A stretch of 64,000 bases of DNA. Source: Gemmatimonas phototrophica. GTDB lineage: Bacteria > Gemmatimonadota > Gemmatimonadetes > Gemmatimonadales > Gemmatimonadaceae. The stretch spans positions 3,286,001 to 3,350,000 of the forward strand of contig NZ_CP011454.1 of assembly GCF_000695095.2 (NCBI RefSeq), given 5' to 3'. The notes beneath the pieces are model-generated. The model did not search any database, was not told the DNA's origin, and worked only from the letters and a program-made list of their open reading frames with translations. Shown one piece after another: positions 16,866 to 24,646 of this stretch (the first letter of the stretch is position 1; every line of letters begins with the position of its first letter). The translations under genes and the position numbers were made by a program.

Positions 16866-17708
16866 GTGGGTACCATCCAGACGCAAAAGAGGCACCTTGG
16901 CTGCTTCGTATTCTTTGGGCCGAATGACATTGAGCCGGAACAGTTGCTGCCCAACATGCTGTCCGCTGTGGCGCCTTGCGAGCCCGTTTCATTGCTCGTG
17001 GGTCGTCCTACACAGAGCCTCAACCGCAAGTATCTCGGATACGGTTCCGTGCAGAAGGCATGGCACGGCCCTCCACCAGCTGAACTAGTCTCACTCACTA
17101 ACGTGGCGGCCAATGTGTACGACCGCGAGAACTACGACTATATCGAGATGGGGTTCTTGCGCGGTCGGACAGGCCAGGATAGCAGCAATTTGCCCTACCT
17201 CGGAGAAATGGGTCTTCTCCGCACCAACCCGTTTGCACCGATCAATGTTTGGGTATTCGTCCGCGAGATGCTGGACATGTTTGGTCGGTGGCCGTCTGCG
17301 CAATACGGCTACATCCACTGTGCAAGTGAGCGGTTGTATCTGACTATTGAGGCGAGCGTCACTCCTGGGAACCCGATGATCCCCGAAACGCTCGAACATA
17401 CCATTGATCGCTTTCGTCTGACGTATCCGCTTCGCAACACGCTAGGTGAGCGCATTGTCGGCGCTCACTGGGGCATCATGCTGGGAAGTCACTTGGCCAA
17501 AGAGCTTGGCGGACTCCAGCGCATCACCGCGGAAGCGCCGGTGTTCCGTGTGTCGCCGCTTCCAAACGACGGCGTATTCCTCCAATTGACTGAAACGCCT
17601 CTGCCGCTCGACACGCCAGAGATGATGCGCGCCCTACCGGCTTTCGAGGCGTACCTGGAGCCCATCAGCCTCCCGATTGGGCCATACTTTCGCCGAAAGA
17701 TTTCATGA
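16866..17708 (+). CDS. DUF3396-like protein (possible type VI immunity-type protein)
   Basis: 280 aa from GTG 16866. No signal peptide or membrane helix. The C-terminal third resembles DUF3396 (the family called type VI immunity): GAHWGIMLGSHLAKELGGLQRITAEAPVFRVSPLPNDGVFLQLTE, then an acidic/Pro segment and PAFEAYLEPISLP near the end. The N-terminal half (YDRENYDYIEMGFLRGRTGQ, WVFVREMLDMFGRWPSAQYGYIHC) fits the same fold less clearly. It is the only gene of module 2. The immunity assignment is by remote motif match only; no toxin gene is adjacent. Confidence 0.5.
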   Translation: MGTIQTQKRHLGCFVFFGPNDIEPEQLLPNMLSAVAPCEPVSLLVGRPTQSLNRKYLGYGSVQKAWHGPPPAELVSLTNVAANVYDRENYDYIEMGFLRGRTGQDSSNLPYLGEMGLLRTNPFAPINVWVFVREMLDMFGRWPSAQYGYIHCASERLYLTIEASVTPGNPMIPETLEHTIDRFRLTYPLRNTLGERIVGAHWGIMLGSHLAKELGGLQRITAEAPVFRVSPLPNDGVFLQLTETPLPLDTPEMMRALPAFEAYLEPISLPIGPYFRRKIS

Positions 17709-17869
17709 TCACGAACGGTCCGTAGACTGCGAAGCCGCCGTGAAGCCCCGCATCACCCGTCGTCCGCGTGGCCACCGCACGTAGGAGGAGTGGGCGATGC
17801 CGGGCGGAAACCAGGAATGCTCTGACAAACAGGAACCAGGAATGGACGCATTGGCCCGCAAAACACAAA

Positions 17870-17949
17870 CGCCGCCATCACCTAAGTGACGGCGGCGCTT
17901 GCGATTGCCCCTCCTGGGGTCGAACCAGGAACCTTCTGATCCAGAGTCG
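17870..17949 (-). repeat. tRNA-Gln-derived direct repeat, copy 3
   Basis: Terminator hairpin (loop two bases shorter than in the other copies) plus tRNA-Gln 3' portion with the anticodon arm intact (CTTCTGATCCAGAGTC). It separates module 2 from module 3. Nothing coding is seen between 17709 and 17869. Confidence 0.8.
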
Positions 17950-17988
17950 AGCTGCCGAGCATTGTAGCGACGCCGATTTGCGGTTTTT

Positions 17989-18017
17989 GCCAAGTGGCTT
18001 GGCTTTTCGGCCAAGTT
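17989..18017. repeat. Inverted GCCAAG repeats beside repeat copy 3
   Basis: GCCAAG-N3-CTTGGC (17989-18003) is followed by a further GGCCAAG (18009-18015). A related, less perfect arrangement lies at the same distance from copy 2 (16331-16357). Such paired sites next to an attachment core are what integrase or excisionase arm sites look like; the function is inferred. Confidence 0.4.
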
Positions 18018-18186
18018 GAAAGGCGATAGACGCAACTCTCGCGGGTACAGTCGTCACGGTAATGGCGGTCAACGCCAGCGCCTCCAAGTTGCCTGACTGC
18101 ACCCTTTGGGCAGGAAGGCTCTGAGGTCTGCGGCAGCCCCACCGCGTTGACCCTCTGCAACCGTCCCGTAGCCATAACGCTGCTGG

Positions 18187-18192
18187 TATATT
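18187..18192 (+). promoter_or_regulatory. -10 element, leaderless start of the DUF4160 gene
   Basis: TATATT, then 6 nt (CTGGGC), then ATG 18199. Transcription would start at or next to the start codon. No good -35 and no Shine-Dalgarno site is seen. Confidence 0.5.
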
Positions 18193-18198
18193 CTGGGC

Positions 18199-18438
18199 AT
18201 GTCGCCAACCGTCCTGCGCGAAGGCCCCTTCCGCCTGTTCTTCTTCTCGCGTGAGGAACCCCGAATGCATGTACACGTGTCTCATCCGGACGGGGAGGCC
18301 AAGTTCTGGCTGGTACCGCACGTGGCACTCGCGGACGCGGTCGGTCTCACCGCTCGGCAGCTCACTGAGGCACAAGACATTGTCGAACGTCACACAAGGG
18401 AGATCCGCGATGCCTGGCTCCGCCACTTCGGCCCCTGA
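18199..18438 (+). CDS. DUF4160 protein
   Basis: 79 aa. The family signature is almost the whole protein: GPFRLFFFSREEPRMHVHVS (conserved EPxHVHV), then AKFWLVPHVALADAVGLTARQL and EAQDIVERHTREIRDAWLRHF. DUF4160 proteins are typically encoded directly before a DUF2442 gene, often in mobile or toxin-antitoxin-like settings. Here the DUF2442 gene overlaps its end by 29 bp, and the pair fills module 3 of the tRNA-derived array. Biochemical function unknown. Confidence 0.85.
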   Translation: MSPTVLREGPFRLFFFSREEPRMHVHVSHPDGEAKFWLVPHVALADAVGLTARQLTEAQDIVERHTREIRDAWLRHFGP

Positions 18439-18685
18439 GGTCACAAACGTCTCCCGGCACGGCTTCTGGCTGTTGCTGGGCGAAGAGGAACTGCTTGTAC
18501 GGTTCGACGATTTCCCGTGGTTCCGACAGGCGACCATTGAGGCGCTCACGCGCGTCGAATGGCCGAGTCCGGATCACCTGTACTGGCCGCTGCTGGACGT
18601 GGACCTCTCCGTCCGCTCAATCCAACGGCCGGCAGATTTTCCTCTGGTATCGAGAGCGACCCCTGCCCCAGCGACGGGTACGTAA
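18410..18685 (+). CDS. DUF2442 protein, partner of the DUF4160 gene
   Basis: 91 aa from ATG 18410, inside the end of the upstream gene, an overlap that implies coupled translation. Signature: VTNVSRHGFWLLLGEEELLVRFDDFPWFRQATIEALTRVEWPSPDHLYWPLLDVDLSVRSI, matching the DUF2442 core (GFW...F..FPWF..A...W..LD.DL). The last 20 residues are poorly ordered. DUF4160-DUF2442 pairs are widely co-occurring and suspected toxin-antitoxin-like modules; this is inference. Confidence 0.85.
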   Translation: MPGSATSAPEVTNVSRHGFWLLLGEEELLVRFDDFPWFRQATIEALTRVEWPSPDHLYWPLLDVDLSVRSIQRPADFPLVSRATPAPATGT

Positions 18686-18745
18686 CTCGGGAGTCTCCGA
18701 GAGGCTGGAACGGGGAATCCCCTCCAGTCTCCCGCAGAACACAAA

Positions 18746-18776
18746 CGCCGCCATCACTCGTAAGTGACGACGGCGC
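18746..18776 (-). terminator. Rho-independent terminator of tRNA-Gln
   Basis: On the minus strand a GC-rich hairpin (arms GCGCCGTCGTCACT and AGTGATGGCGGCG, TACG loop) is followed by TTTGTGTT. It lies 6 bp after the tRNA 3' end and is duplicated in every array copy. Confidence 0.7.
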
Positions 18777-18836
18777 TTGCAATTGCCCCTCCTGGGGTCG
18801 AACCAGGAACCTTCTGATCCAGAGTCAGACGCTCTG
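18746..18836 (-). repeat. tRNA-Gln-derived repeat, copy 4 (inside the intact tRNA locus)
   Basis: Reference copy of the array unit: terminator hairpin, 7-bp link, and the 3' part of the complete tRNA-Gln gene. Distances between successive copies are 1846, 1659 and 876 bp. Identity with copies 1 and 3 ends at the anticodon stem (GAGTC), after which only this copy continues into the tRNA 5' half. Confidence 0.85.
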
Positions 18837-18855
18837 CCAGTTGAGCTAAGGGGCA
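18783..18855 (-). tRNA. tRNA-Gln (anticodon CTG)
   Basis: 73 nt on the minus strand folding into a full cloverleaf: acceptor TGCCCCT/AGGGGCA with the U1-A72 pair typical of tRNA-Gln, D arm GCTC/GAGC, anticodon stem TCTGA/TCAGA with loop CTCTGGA, T arm CCTGG/CCAGG with loop TTCGACC. CCA is not encoded. It lies downstream of glnS and the Uma2 gene on the same strand. Its 3' half is copied three times to the left, so it serves as an attachment site. Confidence 0.95.
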
Positions 18856-18925
18856 GCTGGCTTCAACAGGGCAACACCCCGCTGAGCGGTCAAATATAGG
18901 GAAACCGGCCCGCTACGGTAGGGGG

Positions 18926-19501
18926 TCAGCCAACAGATTCGGCAGGCCCCAGCACCGCTCGCATGAATATCGGCACCTCGAGCGAAAAGGCGGACCCGGC
19001 GCCCGCCGGCTGCCACACCACCGTCCCGGCACACACTTCCGGACGATCGGCCTCCGGCGTCCACCGCTCGATCAGCTCCGACTCGAGGTCCACCAGCCAG
19101 CACTCGATCCCGGCCCGCTGATATCGCGGGCGCTTGCGCAGCCGATCCGACCGAACGGTCGACGGGGACAGCACCTCAATCGCCAAAAACGGCGCCGGGG
19201 GTGGCACCTCTCCGCGCACCACGTCCATTCCCACGGGATGGATGACCAGGACATCGGGCTGCATCAACGTGAATGGGTCCAGCACCACGTCGTAGGGCGA
19301 AAACATGACCTCGCCAATCGGCTGTGCCTCGACATATCCAATGAGCGCGCCACCGATCCTCGTGACCGCCCGCTGGTGCACAAACCACGGCATGGGGCTC
19401 ACCAGCAGCTCCCCGTCCACGGTCTCGTACCGACGCGCAGGATCCTCCGGCAACGCCCACACGTCCTCCACCGACCAGCGGCGCTCCTGCACGTTTGGCA
19501 T
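18926..19501 (-). CDS. Uma2-family (DUF820, PD-(D/E)XK-fold) protein
   Basis: 191 aa. Family motifs: YETVDGELLVSPMPWFVHQRAV near residue 25, LMQPDVLVIHP (the catalytic Asp), LAIEVLSPSTVRSDR (Glu-x-Leu-SPST) and the Lys in KRPRYQRAGIECWLVD. These correspond to the PD-ExK nuclease residues of the Uma2 family, whose role in cells is unknown; the family is expanded in cyanobacteria and some other phyla. Its start is 5 bp after the glnS stop, so it is cotranscribed with glnS and lies just ahead of tRNA-Gln. Confidence 0.88.
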   Translation of the reverse strand: MPNVQERRWSVEDVWALPEDPARRYETVDGELLVSPMPWFVHQRAVTRIGGALIGYVEAQPIGEVMFSPYDVVLDPFTLMQPDVLVIHPVGMDVVRGEVPPPAPFLAIEVLSPSTVRSDRLRKRPRYQRAGIECWLVDLESELIERWTPEADRPEVCAGTVVWQPAGAGSAFSLEVPIFMRAVLGPAESVG

Positions 19502-19506
19502 ATCGC

Positions 19507-21198
19507 CTACCCCTTCTTCACTTCCTTCGCCCAGCTGTCCCGCAGCCCCACAATGCGGTTGAACACCAGCTTCTCCGGCGTGCTGCTCTCGGGCTCGCTC
19601 ATGAAGTACCCGGTGCGCTCGAACTGATAACGCGACCCAATGGGATCGTTCGCCACACTCGGCTCGATCCTGGCGTCCGGAATGACTACCAGCGACGCCG
19701 GGTTGAGCGCGCTCAAGAAGTCCTGCCCCTCGGGCACATCATCCGGATTGGGCTGCGAAAACAAACGGTCATACAGCCGCACTTCACACGACAGCGCCTG
19801 CGCCGCGCTCACCCAGTGAATGGTGCCCTGCACCTTGCGACCGTCCGGCGCGTTGCCGCTGCGCGTGTCCGGGTCGTACGTGCAGCGCAGCTCAATCACC
19901 TCGCCGGCGTCGTTCTTGATGACTTCGTTGCAGGTAATGAGATACCCGAACCGCAACCGCACCTCACGACCCGGCGACAACCGATAGAACTTCTTCGGCG
20001 CGTCTTCCATGAAGTCGTCGCGGTCCACATACAGCTCACGCGAGAAGGGCATGCTGCGCGACCCCGTCTTGGGCACATCGTGCGGATAGCTCGGCGCATC
20101 GAGCATCTCCACCTGCCCTTCCGGATAATTCGTGAGCACCACCTTGAGCGGATTGAGCACGCACAACACGCGCGGCACTTCCATGTTCAGGTCGTTGCGC
20201 ACCGCATGCTCAAACGTGGCGATCTCCACCCGCGCATCCTTGCGCGCCACACCAATGACTTCGGCAAACGCGCGAATGGCCTCCGGACGCACACCACGAC
20301 GACGCAGCCCGGCAATGGTGGGCATGCGCGGATCATCCCAGCCGCTCACGTGTCCGTCGTTCACCAGCCGCAACAGCTTGCGCTTGCTGAGAATCGTGTA
20401 ATCCAGCTCGAGGCGCGCAAACTCGATTTGCGTGGGCGGGTTGGTAAACCCGGCCTCGGCGACGAGCCAGTCGTAAATCTCGCGCGCGTCCTTGAACTCC
20501 AGTGTGCACAACGAGCGCGTGATGCCTTCAATGGCATCGCTCAGGCCGTGCGCAAAATCGTAGAGCGGGTAAATGCACCAGTCATTGCCGCGACGATAGT
20601 GATGCGCATGGCGAATACGCAGCAACAGCGGATCACGCATGATCATGTTGGGGTGCGCCATGTCGATCTTGGCGCGCAACACCTTCGCGCCGTCGGGGAA
20701 CTCGCCGGCCTTCATGCGACGCAGCAGATCGAGATTCTCATCGGCACTGCGATCGCGCCACGGGCTGGGCGTCCCCGCCGAGGTAACCGTGCCGCGGTTG
20801 GTGCGGATCTGCTCTTCGTTCTGGTCGTCCACGTACGCCTTGCCCTTGAGCACCAGCGACTCGGCAATGTCGTACAGCTGCTCGAAGTAGTCGGAGGCGT
20901 AGTACAGTCCGTCCCACTGGAAGCCCAGCCACTGCACGTCGCGCTGAATGGACTCCACGTACCGCACGTCTTCCGTGGCGGGGTTGGTGTCGTCGAAGCG
21001 CAGATTGCAGGTGCCCCCAAACTCCTGGGCGATCCCGAAGTTCAGGCAAATGGACTTCGCGTGCCCCATATGCAAAAAGCCATTTGGCTCGGGAGGGAAC
21101 CGCGTGGCCGGCCCACGGCCAAAGCGGCCGGTCGCCACATCTTCGGCGACCATCTCACGGATGAAGTCGCGACGCGGGGCCGCACTATTTTCAGACAT
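19507..21198 (-). CDS. glnS: Glutaminyl-tRNA synthetase
   Basis: 563 aa from ATG 21198 (MSENSAAPRRDF); GTG 21213 would add five residues. The class I catalytic domain has RFPPEPNGFLHMGHAKS (HIGH variant), NLRFDDTNP and the KMSKS-like LSKRKL; the C-terminal anticodon-binding beta barrels follow (FSRELYVDRDDFME, VRLRFGYLITCNEV, FSQPNPDD). The enzyme charges tRNA-Gln with glutamine directly. Its cognate tRNA-Gln(CTG) is encoded about 650 bp downstream on the same strand, an unusual proximity. Confidence 0.97.
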   Translation of the reverse strand: MSENSAAPRRDFIREMVAEDVATGRFGRGPATRFPPEPNGFLHMGHAKSICLNFGIAQEFGGTCNLRFDDTNPATEDVRYVESIQRDVQWLGFQWDGLYYASDYFEQLYDIAESLVLKGKAYVDDQNEEQIRTNRGTVTSAGTPSPWRDRSADENLDLLRRMKAGEFPDGAKVLRAKIDMAHPNMIMRDPLLLRIRHAHHYRRGNDWCIYPLYDFAHGLSDAIEGITRSLCTLEFKDAREIYDWLVAEAGFTNPPTQIEFARLELDYTILSKRKLLRLVNDGHVSGWDDPRMPTIAGLRRRGVRPEAIRAFAEVIGVARKDARVEIATFEHAVRNDLNMEVPRVLCVLNPLKVVLTNYPEGQVEMLDAPSYPHDVPKTGSRSMPFSRELYVDRDDFMEDAPKKFYRLSPGREVRLRFGYLITCNEVIKNDAGEVIELRCTYDPDTRSGNAPDGRKVQGTIHWVSAAQALSCEVRLYDRLFSQPNPDDVPEGQDFLSALNPASLVVIPDARIEPSVANDPIGSRYQFERTGYFMSEPESSTPEKLVFNRIVGLRDSWAKEVKKG

Positions 21199-21324
21199 CG
21201 GGGAATCGGACACGTGTGTACGGGTAAGGATGACCGTTCAATCTAATCCCCGCTGGTATACATCGGAGAACAGTGGGGTAGCCCGTGAGGGTTTCGCTCC
21301 TTCTCACGTTCCGGGTTCTCGCCT

Positions 21325-21330
21325 TAATCT
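21325..21330 (+). promoter_or_regulatory. -10 element, leaderless start of the 21337 lipoprotein gene
   Basis: TAATCT, 6 nt (GCCTGC), ATG 21337. No Shine-Dalgarno site. Confidence 0.5.
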
Positions 21331-21336
21331 GCCTGC

Positions 21337-22653
21337 ATGTCACGCCGCGCCCGTTCCGTGTTCCTGGCCGTCTGCCTCGCGGTTCCCCTGCTCAGCGGGT
21401 GCCGAGGCGGAGCGTTTGCCTATGGGCCAGAGCTCAAGGCGGCCCAGGCCAACTTTGACGGGATCATTGCCGGATTCGAGGCGCGCTTCACCAACGTGTC
21501 GCGCCAGCAGAAGGTGCAGTACGGGCGCATGCGCATTGGCCGCTACGCCTTTGCCCCGTCCAAACTGGTGGAGGACACCGCCATCTGGACGGCCATGCGT
21601 ACGTCACGTACCGGCGCCGAACGCGACGCCGAATGGCAGGCCGCGCTGGTAAACAACCAGTACCAGTTCGTACCGCGCACCGGGACGCCCACGCCCGGTA
21701 AACTGGGCGACCAGCGCCACCTCATTGGCTTGTCACGGCGTGGCCCCGACGACTGGTTCTGGCACACCGTGGTGGAGCACCACGTGGGCACGATCCCCCC
21801 GTCGCGGCTCAACGAGGTGGCCAAAGGGATCTTCCTGAGCGCCGAACGCCCCGGCAGTGCCATGCGGACCGATTACCGCAGTGCGTTTCCACGCACCACG
21901 ACGGCCATGGGGCGGCTGCTCACCATGGACAGCATCAACGCCGTCTCCCAGTTGGACGGATCGACACTGGTATCCATGCAGGTCCGCATCGACTCCCGTC
22001 GCATTGCGAGCAACTTCCCCCAGTACGCCAAGTTCCTGCAGAAGTACGTGGAGCCGGCCAAGTACCGGTACCGTCTGTCCGACCGCTACGGGAACGACTG
22101 GTTTGATGCACAGGCAGCCAACCGGGTGCTCACCATGCGCTTCCGCACCAAAGGGGGCATGCTGCAGCCGATTACCGGGGCGGCGCGCCCCATGCCGGAC
22201 ACGCTCATCCTGAACGTGGACGCCATGGCCAAACTGGGGCTCTTTTCGGTGGGCGTCTCCAACATGGTGGGAGAGTTCGTGCACCTCTCCACCCCCCGCG
22301 AGCGGGGCTGGCAGATCCGGTTTACCCGCGAGCCCAAGTGGCACCTGCCGCTAATCGCGGAACGTCTGCTCAGCTCGGCCATCCGCCACCCCTTCGAGGG
22401 GACGGGCGTGTACTTCAGGATCGGGTTGCGAACCGGCCCCAATGGTCAAACCATCAGCGAGCGCGTAGTGGATGTGGCGGTGAAGGAGAGCGCCATCATG
22501 CGCTGGCTGGGGAACCTGGGGTTCACGGCCATGAGCGACTTTGCCGGGCAGGTGGAGGAGGAGGAGAACCGGTTCCTCGTGGAGCTGTTCCGAGCCATGC
22601 GCACCGATATGGAGGGGCTGGTAGCGACCGGCGGCGCGGGCGCGGAGCCTTGA
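21337..22653 (+). CDS. Lipoprotein of unknown function
   Basis: 438 aa with a lipoprotein signal (SVFLAVCLAVPLLSGC, Cys22 in LLSGC). The mature protein is soluble, basic and mixed alpha/beta, with no recognised domain. Features: QKVQYGRMRIGRYAFAPSKLVEDTAIWT, WFWHTVVEHHVGTIPP, repeated VSQLDGSTLVSMQVRIDSRR and RYRLSDRYGNDWFDAQ, and a C-terminal helical part (NRFLVELFRAMRTDMEGL). It stands alone between glnS (divergent) and tRNA-Ala (convergent). I do not recognise the family. Confidence 0.8.
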   Translation: MSRRARSVFLAVCLAVPLLSGCRGGAFAYGPELKAAQANFDGIIAGFEARFTNVSRQQKVQYGRMRIGRYAFAPSKLVEDTAIWTAMRTSRTGAERDAEWQAALVNNQYQFVPRTGTPTPGKLGDQRHLIGLSRRGPDDWFWHTVVEHHVGTIPPSRLNEVAKGIFLSAERPGSAMRTDYRSAFPRTTTAMGRLLTMDSINAVSQLDGSTLVSMQVRIDSRRIASNFPQYAKFLQKYVEPAKYRYRLSDRYGNDWFDAQAANRVLTMRFRTKGGMLQPITGAARPMPDTLILNVDAMAKLGLFSVGVSNMVGEFVHLSTPRERGWQIRFTREPKWHLPLIAERLLSSAIRHPFEGTGVYFRIGLRTGPNGQTISERVVDVAVKESAIMRWLGNLGFTAMSDFAGQVEEEENRFLVELFRAMRTDMEGLVATGGAGAEP

Positions 22654-22661
22654 GAAACAAG

Positions 22662-22696
22662 GAAGCCCCGATAAGTCAGGGACTTACCAGGGCTTC
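22662..22696. terminator. Bidirectional terminator-like hairpin
   Basis: GAAGCCC/GGGCTTC arms with an inner AAGT/ACTT pairing, 8 bp after the lipoprotein stop and about 170 bp beyond the 3' end of the convergent tRNA-Ala. The minus-strand side continues CTTGTTTC. Confidence 0.6.
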
Positions 22697-22866
22697 ACAA
22701 ACTGCCACGCGCACCGTCATTGGAACTCTCCGTCCTACCGATCGGCGGCGGGCTTACGTTGTTGTACACTGGACGATGCACGGGGTTCCTGCGTCACACC
22801 AGCGCCGGATGTGTCACAACCCGGTACCCGCTGGGACACCAAAACGTCACCGAACGGGAAGTACAG

Positions 22867-22939
22867 TGGAGCTGAGGGGGCTCGAACCCCTGACCTCTGC
22901 AATGCGAATGCAGCGCTCTCCCAGCTGAGCTACAGCCCC
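22867..22939 (-). tRNA. tRNA-Ala (anticodon CGC)
   Basis: 73 nt on the minus strand: acceptor GGGGCTG/CAGCTCC (one G-U pair), D arm GCTC/GAGC, anticodon stem CTGCA/TGCAG with loop TTCGCAT, T arm AGGGG/CCCCT with TTCGAGC. Discriminator A, CCA not encoded. No repeat copies nearby. Confidence 0.94.
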
Positions 22940-22954
22940 AGTGACCCGGATAAG

Positions 22955-22981
22955 AAAAGCCCCGCTCCTGTGGCGCGGGGC
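22955..22981 (-). terminator. Terminator-like hairpin just upstream of tRNA-Ala
   Basis: GCCCCGC-N9-GCGGGGC. On the minus strand the stem is followed by TTTTCTT, the pattern of an intrinsic terminator, yet it lies 16 bp 5' of tRNA-Ala and faces into it. No minus-strand gene lies to the right, so it would stop antisense transcription of the photolyase gene. Confidence 0.5.
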
Positions 22982-23083
22982 CCATCGGGTTACGGAGGGG
23001 AAGCTAGCCAGTGGATGGGCGGTGTCAAGGTGGTGACACATTCGCGGGCACCCTCGGCGCCTGTCATGCGTTTCCTCCGAGCC

Positions 23084-24571
23084 ATGACCATTTCGATTTC
23101 CGCCACGACTGCACCGCACCCGCTCGACGCCGACTACGTGCGCGACCAACTGGTCCCGCGCACGGTGGACGTGAACGGCAAGACGTACAATCCCGATGGG
23201 GAGTACGTGCTGTATTGGATGCAGGCCACTCATCGGCTGGATGAGAACTGGGGGCTCCGGGCAGCCATCCGTACGGCCAACCGCGTGAACCTCCCGCTGG
23301 TGATCCATCAGGGACTCGACCCCACGTATCCGCACGCCAGCGACCGCCACCACACGTTCATTCTGCAGGGCGCACGGGATACGGCGCGCCATGCCGAGTC
23401 CCTTGGCCTGCACTATCAGTTCGTGCTGCGACGCACACGCGAAGACGACAGACGCGTGGTGGATCGCGTGGCCGCGCGCGCGTATGTGGTGATCACCGAT
23501 CTGTTTCCCACGGCGGGCATTCGCGAGCGAGTGGCGCGCTTTGCCGAACGGGTGAACTGTCGCGTGTTGGCGGTGGACAGTGTGTGTTCCGTGCCGAGCG
23601 GCGCGTTTACCAAGGCGGAGTTTGCGGCGCGCACCATTCGCCCCAAACTGGGCAAGCTGCTGGACCACGCTATTGAGCCGGTAGCGGAAGGCATGCCACG
23701 AGTGGCAGTGAGTGAGCCACTGCGCCTCTCGCTGCGTGCGACCATCGCCGAAGGGGGCGGGCTGGTGCCATTGGCACTGGCCACCATGAGTGATGACGAC
23801 ATTGCACGGGAAGTCGCGCAGTGCGAGATCGACCACACCGTTCCGGCGGTGGCGCTGGCGGGAGGCAGTGTGGCGGCGACGGCGCGCTTTGCGGCGTTTC
23901 TTTTCTCGGCGCTGCCCAACTACGCGGAGCAGCGCAACGAAGCGGGCGATGCCGACGGCACATCACGGTTGTCGCCGTATCTGCATTACGGACAGATCCC
24001 ATCGGCGCGATTGATTCGCGAGGCGCGCACGACCGGAGTGGCGGCCGCCGACCTGGATGCGTTTGTGCAGCAGGTCACCACCTGGCGTGAGCTGGCGTAC
24101 AACTGGTGTGTACGGACCCCCAACTTCGACCAGCTTTCGGCACTGCCCGATTGGGTGCAACGCACCATGGCCGAGCATGTGAACGACCCCCGGCCGGCGT
24201 TGTACGATCTGGAGGAGCTTGAGACGGGACACACCGGTGATCGCTTGTGGAATGCGTCGCAACACGAACTGGTGACACAGGGCATTATCCACAACTATCC
24301 CCGCATGCTGTGGGGCAAGACGATCCTGCTCTGGACACCGGATTACGAGCAGGCACGCACCATCATGTTTCACCTGAACGACAAGTACGCGCTCGACGGG
24401 CGTGACCCGAACAGCGTGGGTGGCATTATGTGGTGCCTCGGGTTGTGGGACCGCCCCTGGGGGAACAAGCCTGTCTGGGGCGGTATCCGCCCCATGGTGA
24501 CGCACCGGGCGAAGATGAAATTCGATGTGGAGGGGTACATCGCGCGGGTACGCGGGAGCCGGCTGCTGTGA
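23084..24571 (+). CDS. Class II CPD photolyase (deoxyribodipyrimidine photolyase)
   Basis: 495 aa from ATG 23084; ATG 23066 is also possible. The N-terminal Rossmann part has YVLYWMQATHRLDENWGLRAA, typical of class II enzymes, and the C-terminal FAD domain has LHYGQI, TWRELAYNWCVRTPNFD, LPDWVQRTMAEH, WNASQHELVTQGIIHNYPRMLWGKTILLWT and DGRDPNSVGGIMWCLGLWDRPW, all class II signatures. It repairs cyclobutane pyrimidine dimers using blue light, FADH- and electron transfer along a Trp chain. Monocistronic, between tRNA-Ala and the dehydratase gene. Confidence 0.95.
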   Translation: MTISISATTAPHPLDADYVRDQLVPRTVDVNGKTYNPDGEYVLYWMQATHRLDENWGLRAAIRTANRVNLPLVIHQGLDPTYPHASDRHHTFILQGARDTARHAESLGLHYQFVLRRTREDDRRVVDRVAARAYVVITDLFPTAGIRERVARFAERVNCRVLAVDSVCSVPSGAFTKAEFAARTIRPKLGKLLDHAIEPVAEGMPRVAVSEPLRLSLRATIAEGGGLVPLALATMSDDDIAREVAQCEIDHTVPAVALAGGSVAATARFAAFLFSALPNYAEQRNEAGDADGTSRLSPYLHYGQIPSARLIREARTTGVAAADLDAFVQQVTTWRELAYNWCVRTPNFDQLSALPDWVQRTMAEHVNDPRPALYDLEELETGHTGDRLWNASQHELVTQGIIHNYPRMLWGKTILLWTPDYEQARTIMFHLNDKYALDGRDPNSVGGIMWCLGLWDRPWGNKPVWGGIRPMVTHRAKMKFDVEGYIARVRGSRLL

Positions 24572-24575
24572 GGGC

Positions 24576-24630
24576 GATGTAGCACCGATGTCGTCGCGAT
24601 GTAGCTGCGATGTAGCCGTGATGTAGTTCT
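24576..24630. repeat. Five 11-bp direct repeats upstream of the dehydratase gene
   Basis: Five head-to-tail units of exactly 11 bp: GATGTAGCACC, GATGTCGTCGC, GATGTAGCTGC, GATGTAGCCGT, GATGTAGTTCT (consensus GATGTAGNNNN). The array starts 4 bp after the photolyase stop and ends 16 bp before the -10 of the next gene. An 11-bp period is close to one DNA helical turn, so bound proteins would line up on one face. Confidence 0.75.
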
Positions 24631-24646
24631 GCACGGCGGCGCGTGT

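Noticed and set aside
14365-18836. CRISPR array
   Set aside because: Repeats are over 80 bp, spaced 0.9-1.8 kb apart and derived from a tRNA; no cas genes.
24576-24630. Protein-coding repeat
   Set aside because: The 11-bp period is not a multiple of three and the TAG triplets stop frames; it is intergenic.
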